The notes under the pieces are model-generated. The model worked only from the letters and a program-made list of their open reading frames with translations, had not been told where the DNA came from and searched no databases. A stretch of DNA of 64,000 nt, taken from assembly GCF_034670185.1 (NCBI RefSeq), contig NZ_JAXMNY010000004.1:248001-312000 (forward strand), written 5' to 3'. The DNA is from Nisaea sp. (GTDB taxonomy: Bacteria; Pseudomonadota; Alphaproteobacteria; Thalassobaculales; Thalassobaculaceae). Shown piece after piece: positions 18,124-25,496 of this stretch; the first letter of the stretch is position 1, and every line of letters starts with the position of its first letter. Both the position numbers and the translations under genes were made by a program.

Positions 18124-18777
18124 ATGAAGTTTTTCATCGACACTGCGGATGTTGCGGAGATCAAGGATCTGGCCGCCACCGGTCTCGTGGACGGGGTAAC
18201 GACCAACCCGTCACTCATCGCCAAATCAGGCCGCCCGATCCTCGAAGTGATCAAGGAAATCTGTGACGTCGTCGACGGCCCGGTCAGCGCGGAAGTCACC
18301 GCGACCGACCACGAGACGATGATGAAAGAGGCCGCTCTGCTGCTCAAGCTGGCCGACAACATCGCCATCAAGGTGCCGCTGACCGTCGACGGGCTGAAGA
18401 CCTGCAAGGCGCTGAGCGACGACGGCATTCAGGTCAATGTCACTCTCTGCTTCTCCGCCGGGCAGGCATTGCTGGCCGCCAAGGCCGGTGCCGCCTTCAT
18501 TTCGCCCTTCGTCGGACGGCTCGACGATATCGGCATCAATGGCATGGACCTGATCGCGGATATCGCGGACATCTACGCCAACTTCGATTTCGACACGGAA
18601 ATCCTCGTCGCCTCCGTACGCGGCCCGCAACATGTCATCGACGCAGCCAAGCTTGGCGCCGATGTCGCCACGCTGCCGCCGGCCGTGCTGCGCGCCCTGT
18701 ATAATCACCCGCTTACCGACAAGGGTCTCGACGCCTTCCTGAAGGATTGGGCGAAGACCGGCCAGAGCATCCTCTAG
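18124..18777 (+). CDS. transaldolase / fructose-6-phosphate aldolase family
   Basis: Class I aldolase of the small transaldolase (TalB3/FSA) family, 217 residues, acting on sugar phosphates in the pentose phosphate pathway or as a fructose-6-phosphate aldolase. Features are MKFFIDTADVAEI, the TTNPSLIAKSGR loop, the Schiff-base lysine in NIAIKVPLT and the SPFVGRLDDIG segment. The open frame begins at 18013, but homology starts at the ATG at 18124, preceded by GAGGATACAGG. Members with either activity share these motifs, so I leave the symbol blank; tal is the usual annotation in alphaproteobacteria. It is divergent from priA and followed by the DUF484 gene 16 bp on. Confidence 0.93.
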   Translation: MKFFIDTADVAEIKDLAATGLVDGVTTNPSLIAKSGRPILEVIKEICDVVDGPVSAEVTATDHETMMKEAALLLKLADNIAIKVPLTVDGLKTCKALSDDGIQVNVTLCFSAGQALLAAKAGAAFISPFVGRLDDIGINGMDLIADIADIYANFDFDTEILVASVRGPQHVIDAAKLGADVATLPPAVLRALYNHPLTDKGLDAFLKDWAKTGQSIL

Positions 18778-18793
18778 GGACGGGCGACAAGCG

Positions 18794-19543
18794 ATGACAG
18801 GCAAGGGCTCCGCGGCGGAACCGGGCAAGAAGAGCGTCAAGCAGGCGGCAAATCAGCCTGCCCCGATGCTGACGGCCGGACAAGTCGCGGACTACCTTTC
18901 CTCCCATCCGAACTTCCTGATCGAGCACCCGGAACTGATCGACATCCTGACCCCACCGAGCCGGACCAGCGGCGAGGCGGTGGTCGACATGCAGCATTTC
19001 ATGCTGGAGCGGTTACGCTCGGAGAATCAGAAGCTCAAGGATTCCCACGCCGGGCTGGTCTCCACCGCGCGCGGGAACCAGTCGACCCAGAACCGCATCC
19101 ACGCGGCGATATTGCGCATCGTCGCAGCGAATTCCTTCGACAACCTGATCCAGTCCGTGACGATCGACCTTCCGGTCATGCTCGGCATCGACGTGGTGAC
19201 GATCTGCATCGAGGCTGGCGACGTGCCGATCCCGAAGGCCTATGCCTCGGGCGTGCGCTCCATCCCGGCCGGCACGATCGATCGCAAGATCGGCGTCGGC
19301 AAGGACGTCCTCCTGGCCGCCAATGTCGAAGGCGATGAAGCTATCTTCGGCTCGGCCGCCGGTCTGGTCTCGTCCATGGCGCTGGCGCGTATCCAGGTCA
19401 GCCCGCACTCGCCGATGGGCCTGATGGCCTTCGGGACACGGGACGCCGAGGCCTATCATCACGGGCAGGCCACGGAGCTTCTGAGCTTCCTTGCCCGCAC
19501 CACGGAGTTGACCATCCGGCAATGGCTGAACCTTCCGGGCTGA
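18794..19543 (+). CDS. DUF484 family protein
   Basis: A 249-residue DUF484 protein, a family with a GAF-like fold of unknown function. The conserved ADYLSSHPNFLIEHPELID segment (residues about 33-51) is the family mark, followed by a helix (MLERLRSENQKLKDSH) and a GAF-like domain ending in FLARTTELTIRQWL. The first 25 residues are basic and disordered. It overlaps the start of xerC by 22 bases. The DUF484-xerC pairing is widespread in Proteobacteria, which suggests but does not prove a link to chromosome dimer resolution. Confidence 0.9.
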   Translation: MTGKGSAAEPGKKSVKQAANQPAPMLTAGQVADYLSSHPNFLIEHPELIDILTPPSRTSGEAVVDMQHFMLERLRSENQKLKDSHAGLVSTARGNQSTQNRIHAAILRIVAANSFDNLIQSVTIDLPVMLGIDVVTICIEAGDVPIPKAYASGVRSIPAGTIDRKIGVGKDVLLAANVEGDEAIFGSAAGLVSSMALARIQVSPHSPMGLMAFGTRDAEAYHHGQATELLSFLARTTELTIRQWLNLPG

Positions 19544-20469
19544 CACATACCGAGACCATCACGGACCTGGCTGGCGCGACAGATGCCTGGAGACAATGGC
19601 TGACGAGCGAAAAACGCGCCTCGGCCCATACCCTCTCCGCCTATGAGCGGGATCTCGAACAGTTTCTCGATTTTCTGCAGGACCATCTGGGCACAGCCCC
19701 CGGCATATCTGACCTCGCCGCATTGAAGCCCGCAGACTTCCGGGGATACCTGGCCCGCCGGGTATCGAAAGGCTTTGCGAAAACCTCCACGGCACGGGCC
19801 CTTTCCGTCGTGCGCGGGTATTTCCGCTTTCTCGAACGGCGAGGCGTACTCTCGAACGCGGCTGTTTTCTCAATCCGGGGACCGCGCATTCCTGTCTCGG
19901 TACCGAAAGCGTTGACCGTCACCGAAGCGGCGGAAACCCTCGATGCCATGGGAGATCTCGCGTCGGAGCCGTGGATCGCCGCCCGCGATGTCGCTCTCGT
20001 CTCCCTGCTTTACGGCGGCGGGTTGCGGATCGGCGAGGCACTGGCGCTCAATCGCAGCGATTACCCGATTGGCGACACTCTCTCCATCACCGGCAAGGGC
20101 AACAAGCAGCGCATCGTGCCCATACTGCCCGCCGTCCGCGCCGCCATCGACGATTATGTCGCCCGTTGCCCCTATCGCGGCAGCCCGGACGATCCGTTGT
20201 TTCTCGGCGCCCGGGGCAAACGCCTGCAGGCCGGTGTCGCCCAGCGCGCCATGCGGCTGGCACGGGGCTGGCTGGACCTGCCGGAAACCGCGACGCCGCA
20301 TGCCTTGAGGCATTCCTTCGCGACACACCTGCTGGCCGGCGGTGGCGATCTGCGGGCTATCCAGGAACTGCTCGGCCATGCCTCTCTGACCACCACGCAA
20401 CGCTATACCAGCGTGGATGCGGAGCGGCTGATGGACGTACACAGCCGGGCACACCCGCGCGACCGCTAG
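19522..20469 (+). CDS. xerC: tyrosine recombinase XerC
   Basis: Site-specific recombinase that with XerD resolves chromosome dimers at dif. The 315-residue protein has the N-terminal SAM-like core-binding domain (SAHTLSAYERDLEQFLDFL) and the catalytic domain with the first Arg in YGGGLRIGEAL, Lys in ITGKGNKQR, the HALRHSFATHLL box, the GHASLTTTQRYTSVD box with the nucleophilic Tyr. All catalytic residues are present. The start lies inside the DUF484 gene, so the two are coupled. It could be a phage-type integrase by fold, but the context and N-terminal domain favour XerC. Confidence 0.93.
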   Translation: MAEPSGLTHTETITDLAGATDAWRQWLTSEKRASAHTLSAYERDLEQFLDFLQDHLGTAPGISDLAALKPADFRGYLARRVSKGFAKTSTARALSVVRGYFRFLERRGVLSNAAVFSIRGPRIPVSVPKALTVTEAAETLDAMGDLASEPWIAARDVALVSLLYGGGLRIGEALALNRSDYPIGDTLSITGKGNKQRIVPILPAVRAAIDDYVARCPYRGSPDDPLFLGARGKRLQAGVAQRAMRLARGWLDLPETATPHALRHSFATHLLAGGGDLRAIQELLGHASLTTTQRYTSVDAERLMDVHSRAHPRDR

Positions 20470-20476
20470 CGCGCGC

Positions 20477-20980
20477 CTAGTTCCGGAAGAAGATCAGTTT
20501 GCGGTCCTCTTCCCAGTCCGGCACCCAGAAGTAATAGTGCAGGTCGCACATCCCGTCCTCGAGGATGATCGCGACCGGACAGGCGCCGTCGATACCGGTC
20601 ATCTCCCGCACTTCCTCCTCCATTAATCGCTCCAGAGAGATCTTCGGCGGCGGGTTACCATCGCCGCACAAACCCATCTGGTTCGCGCTGTCGAAGAATG
20701 TCACCACTCCCTCCGAGACCAACTTGCCGTCCTCATGAGTCACCACGGCCATCAGGAACATGGGCCCGTCCGGATTATCGTGGCTTACATACCCGGCGAC
20801 CTTGTCCTGAAAACCGTCGCAGGTGACGTCCCCGGTCTCGACCTGCCAGTCGTGGCGGAAGACGTTCTGGCCACCCTGGAACCGCATCTCGGCATTGAGG
20901 TCGCCCTCCGTCACATCCTGGGCCCTGGCACCGCCGCACCACAGAAACACACATCCAAAGGCAATCAAGACAATCCGCAT
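20477..20980 (-). CDS. small secreted protein of unknown function
   Basis: Unrecognised 167-residue exported protein. From the ATG at 20980 (preceded by AAGGAG ten bases upstream) it has a clear signal peptide, MRIVLIAFGCVFLWCGGARA. The mature part is acidic and has cysteines in GDVTCDGFQD, MGLCGDGNPP, GACPVAI and DGMCDLHYYFW, so two disulfides are possible. The longer open frame up to 21043 adds a basic stretch that would hide the signal, so I reject it. It ends 7 bp from the xerC stop in convergent orientation. Confidence 0.75.
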   Translation of the reverse strand: MRIVLIAFGCVFLWCGGARAQDVTEGDLNAEMRFQGGQNVFRHDWQVETGDVTCDGFQDKVAGYVSHDNPDGPMFLMAVVTHEDGKLVSEGVVTFFDSANQMGLCGDGNPPPKISLERLMEEEVREMTGIDGACPVAIILEDGMCDLHYYFWVPDWEEDRKLIFFRN

Positions 20981-21125
20981 CTTCCAGGCACTCCTTATCC
21001 GCTTCGCCCGAGTGAGCTTGCACAGCCCTTTCGGCTCGGCCATGCTCCATACATATTCATCCGGCGGTCACGCTCATCCGCGCGAACCGCCTCACTAACC
21101 ATACCGTCCAAACAGGGAACCGCCG

Positions 21126-22484
21126 ATGCCCGAGATTGCGCATAAAGGCTACGCGCCGACTATCTGGGAAAATCTCGCCAGTGCACCGCATCCTTCCCTC
21201 AGTTTCCAGAGCTCCTTCTGGCATTCCGTCGCCCCAGCCGGGCCGGTCTGCACCCGCCTTGAAGGTGAGGCGCGAACGGAGACAGCCATTGTCGGCGGCG
21301 GTTTTCTCGGTCTTTCGACAGCACTGCATCTAGCCGAGGCCGGGCACAACGTCACTCTGCTGGAAGCGGACGAGGCCGGGTTCGGCGCTTCGGGACGCAA
21401 TACCGGTTTCGTCGTACCCAACCTCCTCACCGGTCTCGACCCGCGCTATGCAAAAGAGAAATTCGGGCCGGAGAAAGGCGATTTGCTGGTTCGCATGCTC
21501 GGTGAAGGCGGCGACTTGGTATTTGATCTGATCAAGCGTCACGAAATTGATTGCTGGGGCAAACAAACCGGCTGGATGCAGCCGATCCATACGGGGAAGA
21601 AAACAGCCTGGCTGGAAGACCGGGTGAAACAATGGCAAGACCTTGGCCGGCCGGTGAAGCTGCTGTCCCGCGACGAGGCGGTGGCCGAGACCGGCTCCGA
21701 AGCCTATCACGGCGCGTTCCTGGACCCGACCGGCGGCCATATCAACCCGCTCGCCTTCGTGCGCGGGCTGGCCCAAGCCGCCGTGAAGGCCGGTGTCACG
21801 CTGCATATCGACAGCCGCGCCAACGAGATCGCCAAGCAAGGCAGCGAGTGGCACCTGAAGACCGACCACGGCACGCTGATCGCCGACCGGGTGCTGCTGA
21901 CCACCAACAGCACAGGTGGCGGGCTGGCGCCGAAAGCGGAAGGCACCCAGTTCCCGATCACCCTGTTCCAGGTGGCGACCCAGCAGCTTGATCCGGAGCT
22001 GCGCAAGAGTGTGCTGCCGAACGACCGCTGCTCGGCCGATACCCGCAAGGACTTGATCGCCTATCGCTGGACGAACGACAACCGGATCGTCACCGGCGGC
22101 CTGCTGGCAAACCCGCTCGGATCATTGGAACGCGGGCGCACGCACCATCTCGGCCGTCTCCAGGAACTGTTGCCGCAACTGCCGAAGCTGGAGCCAGAAT
22201 TCGCCTGGCAGGGCCGCCTTGCCGCCGCACGGGATTACATGCCCCGGCTCATGCGCCTCGGCGACGGTGCGTTCTCCGCCATCGCCTGCAACGGACGCGG
22301 TATCGCCATGACCACCGCCCTCGGCCGCAAGCTGGCCTACTGGCTCTCCGGCGGCGCCAACGAGGACCTGCCGCTGCCGATCACCGCTCCGGACCCTGTG
22401 ATGTTCCCGAAGCTGGCCCCACTCGCCTTCTCTGTATGGCTGCCGCTGAGCCGGCATCAGGATGCGAAGGATATGAGGAAGTAA
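21126..22484 (+). CDS. FAD-dependent amine/amino-acid oxidase (DAO family)
   Basis: A 452-residue flavoprotein of the D-amino-acid oxidase family, close in layout to gamma-glutamylputrescine oxidase (PuuB) and related bacterial oxidases. The Rossmann dinucleotide site is AIVGGGFLGLSTALHLAEAG (residues about 54-73), followed by the E of LLEADEAGFGASGRNTGF; the C-terminal part has RLMRLGDGAFSAIACNGRG. The first 45 residues (SFWHSVAP) match the leader found in PuuB-type proteins. No transporter or aldehyde dehydrogenase lies beside it, so the substrate cannot be read from context. It stands alone. Confidence 0.85.
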   Translation: MPEIAHKGYAPTIWENLASAPHPSLSFQSSFWHSVAPAGPVCTRLEGEARTETAIVGGGFLGLSTALHLAEAGHNVTLLEADEAGFGASGRNTGFVVPNLLTGLDPRYAKEKFGPEKGDLLVRMLGEGGDLVFDLIKRHEIDCWGKQTGWMQPIHTGKKTAWLEDRVKQWQDLGRPVKLLSRDEAVAETGSEAYHGAFLDPTGGHINPLAFVRGLAQAAVKAGVTLHIDSRANEIAKQGSEWHLKTDHGTLIADRVLLTTNSTGGGLAPKAEGTQFPITLFQVATQQLDPELRKSVLPNDRCSADTRKDLIAYRWTNDNRIVTGGLLANPLGSLERGRTHHLGRLQELLPQLPKLEPEFAWQGRLAAARDYMPRLMRLGDGAFSAIACNGRGIAMTTALGRKLAYWLSGGANEDLPLPITAPDPVMFPKLAPLAFSVWLPLSRHQDAKDMRK

Positions 22485-22500
22485 TCTCTCTATCCCTACA

Positions 22501-22587
22501 TCGTCATCCCGGGCTTGACCCGGGATCTCCCGAGGCCGCACTCCGTCCGAGGATCATAAAGATCCCGGGTCAAGCCCGGGATGACGA
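22501..22587. repeat. perfect 28-bp inverted repeat
   Basis: Arms 22501-22528 and 22560-22587 are exact reverse complements; the left arm begins TCGTCATCCCGGGCTTGACC. Each arm also contains its own inner dyad, CCCGGG...CCCGGG. The 31-base centre is unrelated. It lies between the oxidase stop and the lpdA terminator. Such GTCATCCCGGG-type palindromes are known as dispersed extragenic repeats in alphaproteobacteria. Confidence 0.9.
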
Positions 22588-22606
22588 TTAAAGAGTTTGC
22601 ACAAAC

Positions 22607-22635
22607 AAAAACCGCGGCTCGAAGGCCGCGGTTTT
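22607..22635. terminator. rho-independent terminator of lpdA
   Basis: AAAAACCGCGGC (22607-22618) pairs with GCCGCGG plus TTTT (22625-22635) around a six-base loop. It is 24 bp past the lpdA stop on the minus strand and could also end transcription from the oxidase gene. Confidence 0.8.
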
Positions 22636-22658
22636 CTGTTCGATCTCAAAAAGCCCGA

Positions 22659-24065
22659 TTAGATGTGGATCGCGCCGGTGCTGGCTGCGAGGCCCGCTTC
22701 CTTGACCGCTTCGGAAAGGGTCGGGTGGCCGTGGCAGATCCGTCCGATATCCTCGGACGAGCCGCCGAACGCCATGACGGCCGCGACTTCGTGGATCAGG
22801 TTGCCAGCTTCCGGGCCCATGATATGGGCACCGAGCACCGCGTCCGTTTTCTTGTCGGCGAGGATCTTCACGAAGCCCTCTGTCATGCCGACGGACTTGG
22901 CGCGAGCGTTGGCGCTGAACGGGAAGGAGCCCGTCTTGTACTCGACGCCCGCTTCCTTCAGCTGCTCCTCGGTCTTGCCGATGCTCGCCACTTCCGGCCA
23001 GGTGTAGACGATGCCCGGGACGAGATTGTAATCCACGTGGCCGGACTGGCCCGCCATGGTCTCGACAGCGGCAACGCCGTCTTCCTCGGCCTTGTGCGCC
23101 AACATCGGGCCAAGGATCACGTCGCCGATGGCGAAGATGCCTGGGACATTGGTTTCGAAATCGGCATCGACCGAGATGAAGCCGCGCTTGTCCATCTCCA
23201 CGCCGACCTTGTCGAGCCCGAGACCTTCGGTGAAGGGACGACGGCCGATGGCGACCAGCACCACGTCAGCGTCGATGCTCTCCTTGTCGCCGCCCTTGGC
23301 CGGCTCGGCCGTCAGGGTAACGCCGGATTTGGTCTTCTTCGCCGCAGTCACCTTGGTGCCGAGCTTGAAGGTCATGCCCTGTTTCTGCAGCACGCGCTGG
23401 AACTTCTTGGCAACCTCGCCATCCATGCCCGGGACGATCCGGTCGAGGAACTCGACAACCGTGACCTTGGAGCCGAGACGGGCCCAGACCGACGCCATTT
23501 CAAGCCCGATCACACCGCCGCCGATGACCACGAGGTGATCCGGAACCTTGTCGATGTCTAGCGCGCCGGTGGAGGTGACGATCTTCTTCTCGTCGATCTC
23601 CAGACCCGGCAGCGGGGTCGGCTCGGAGCCGGTGGCGATCAGGACGCGCTCGGTCTTGAGCACTTCCTTCTTGCCCTTCTCGCCTGTGACTTCGACCTCG
23701 GAAGCGGATTTCACTACGGCGGAGCCGGTCTTCCAGTCGATCTTGTTCTTCTTGAACAGGAAGGCGACACCGCCCGTGAGCTGTTCGACGACGCTGGCCT
23801 TGTTGGCCATCATCTGCTTCAGGTTCAGCTTCACGGAGCCGACATCAATGCCGATATCCTTCAGGTGATCCTGAGTCTCGGCATATTTCTCCGAGGAGGA
23901 AAGCAGTGCCTTGGAGGGAATGCAGCCGACATTGAGGCAGGTGCCTCCGAGGGTCGCACGCTTTTCGACGCACGCCACTTTCATGCCCAGTTGCGCAGCG
24001 CGGATGGCGGCCACATAACCGCCCGGGCCCGCACCGATGACGACGAGATCGTAGCTGTCAGCCAT
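22659..24065 (-). CDS. lpdA: dihydrolipoyl dehydrogenase (E3)
   Basis: E3 flavoenzyme that reoxidises the lipoyl groups of 2-oxoacid dehydrogenase complexes with NAD. The 468-residue protein has the FAD site VVIGAGPGGYVAAIRAAQLG, the redox disulfide in GGTCLNVGCIPSKALL, the NAD site VVIGGGVIGLEMASVWARLG, and the dimer-interface catalytic His in CHGHPTLSEAV. It is last in the sucA-odhB-lpdA unit, 69 bp after odhB, which marks it as the E3 of the 2-oxoglutarate dehydrogenase complex. Confidence 0.98.
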   Translation of the reverse strand: MADSYDLVVIGAGPGGYVAAIRAAQLGMKVACVEKRATLGGTCLNVGCIPSKALLSSSEKYAETQDHLKDIGIDVGSVKLNLKQMMANKASVVEQLTGGVAFLFKKNKIDWKTGSAVVKSASEVEVTGEKGKKEVLKTERVLIATGSEPTPLPGLEIDEKKIVTSTGALDIDKVPDHLVVIGGGVIGLEMASVWARLGSKVTVVEFLDRIVPGMDGEVAKKFQRVLQKQGMTFKLGTKVTAAKKTKSGVTLTAEPAKGGDKESIDADVVLVAIGRRPFTEGLGLDKVGVEMDKRGFISVDADFETNVPGIFAIGDVILGPMLAHKAEEDGVAAVETMAGQSGHVDYNLVPGIVYTWPEVASIGKTEEQLKEAGVEYKTGSFPFSANARAKSVGMTEGFVKILADKKTDAVLGAHIMGPEAGNLIHEVAAVMAFGGSSEDIGRICHGHPTLSEAVKEAGLAASTGAIHI

Positions 24066-24134
24066 AATAAATCGCTCTCTTGTCCAGCTCGTTCTTGAAA
24101 GGCCGCGCGCGGGACAAGCCCGCGCGCGATGAAA

Positions 24135-25406
24135 TTACATGTCGATCAGCAGGCGGCGCGGATCTTCCAGCGCATCCTTGACGCGGACCAGGAAGGTGAC
24201 CGCCTCGCGGCCGTCGATGATGCGGTGATCATAGCTCATCGCCAGATACATCATCGGCCGGATCTCGACCTTGCCGTTCACGACCATCGGACGGTCCTGG
24301 ATCTTGTGCATGCCGAGAATACCGGACTGCGGAGGATTCAGGATCGGGGTCGACATCAGCGAGCCATACACACCGCCATTGGTGATGGTGAAGGTACCGC
24401 CCGTCATGTCCTTCATGGTGAGCTTGCCGTCCCGCGCCTTGCGGCCGAGATCGCCGATACCCTTTTCCACGCCGGCAAAGCTGAGATCGTCCGCATCGCG
24501 CAGAACCGGTACAACCAGGCCCTGCGGCGTGCCGACCGCAACACCGATATCGTAGTAGTTCTTGTAGATCAGCTCATCGCCGTAGATCTCGGCATTGACT
24601 GCCGGGAGCTCCTTGAGGGCGGCGATGCAGGCCTTCACGAAGAAGGACATGAAGCCGAGCTTCACGCCGTGCTTCTTCTCGAAAGCGTCCTTGTATTCAG
24701 AGCGCAAACCCATGACCGCGCCCATATCCACCTCGTTGAAGGTGGTCAGCATGGCGGCGGTGTTCTGGGCCTCTTTCAGGCGCCGGGCGATGGACTGGCG
24801 CAGGCGCGTCATCTTCACCCGCTCTTCGCGCGGGTCATCCGCACGCGGCGGCAACGGACCTGCGGCGGCCGGTGCGGCGCCGGCGGGAGCCGACGCGGAG
24901 GCCTTGGCGGTACCGGCTTCGATCGCGGCCAGCACGTCGCCCTTCACCAGACGGCCGTCCTTGCCGGTCGGCTTGATCTTGGCGGGATCGAGATTGTTGT
25001 CCTCGACCAGCTTGCGCACGGCCGGGGACAGGGTCTTCAGCTCGTGGGCAGCGGCGGCAGGGGCCGGAGCGGGCTTCGGCGCTTCTGCCTTCGCGGCAGG
25101 GGCCGGAGCTGCTTCAGCCTTTGCTTCAGCAGGTTTCGCTGCCGGTTCCGCCTTCTTCGCGGGAGCGGCGCCTTCGGCGATCACACCAAGCAGCGCATCG
25201 ACACCGACGGTCGCGTCCACGTCAGCGACAATTTCCTGCAGGGTTCCCGCAGCCGGGGAATTGACCTCAAGGGTCACTTTATCGGTTTCCAGCTCAACCA
25301 GGGGCTCGTCAAGACCGACAGCATCTCCGACGGCCTTCATCCAGCGCGCCACAGTTGCCTCGGACACCGATTCCCCAAGAACCGGGACCTTGATTTCCGT
25401 CGCCAT
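24135..25406 (-). CDS. odhB: 2-oxoglutarate dehydrogenase E2, dihydrolipoyl succinyltransferase
   Basis: E2 core of the 2-oxoglutarate dehydrogenase complex; moves the succinyl group to CoA. Homology begins at MATEIKVPVLGES (ATG at 25406); the frame is open to 25451 but the extra residues are foreign. Domains in order over 423 residues: one lipoyl domain with the modified Lys in ETDKVTLEV (about residue 43), a long Ala/Pro/Lys linker, the E3/E1-binding domain (LSPAVRKLVEDNNLDPAKI), a second Ala-rich linker, and the catalytic domain ending in SYDHRIIDGREAVTFL with the catalytic His and Asp. Confidence 0.98.
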   Translation of the reverse strand: MATEIKVPVLGESVSEATVARWMKAVGDAVGLDEPLVELETDKVTLEVNSPAAGTLQEIVADVDATVGVDALLGVIAEGAAPAKKAEPAAKPAEAKAEAAPAPAAKAEAPKPAPAPAAAAHELKTLSPAVRKLVEDNNLDPAKIKPTGKDGRLVKGDVLAAIEAGTAKASASAPAGAAPAAAGPLPPRADDPREERVKMTRLRQSIARRLKEAQNTAAMLTTFNEVDMGAVMGLRSEYKDAFEKKHGVKLGFMSFFVKACIAALKELPAVNAEIYGDELIYKNYYDIGVAVGTPQGLVVPVLRDADDLSFAGVEKGIGDLGRKARDGKLTMKDMTGGTFTITNGGVYGSLMSTPILNPPQSGILGMHKIQDRPMVVNGKVEIRPMMYLAMSYDHRIIDGREAVTFLVRVKDALEDPRRLLIDM

Positions 25407-25496
25407 TTTTCCGTCCATTCTCTCTTTATTGCGCCATGACCGGCGCGTCATATGAGTTGCCGCCGGGGATGGGCCGGCGGCTGATATTTGTTTGGA

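Noticed and set aside
19522..20469. XerC-like gene as a phage integrase marking an island
   Set aside because: It overlaps the DUF484 gene in the usual chromosomal pairing, has no tRNA or att-like repeats beside it, and the flanks are housekeeping genes.
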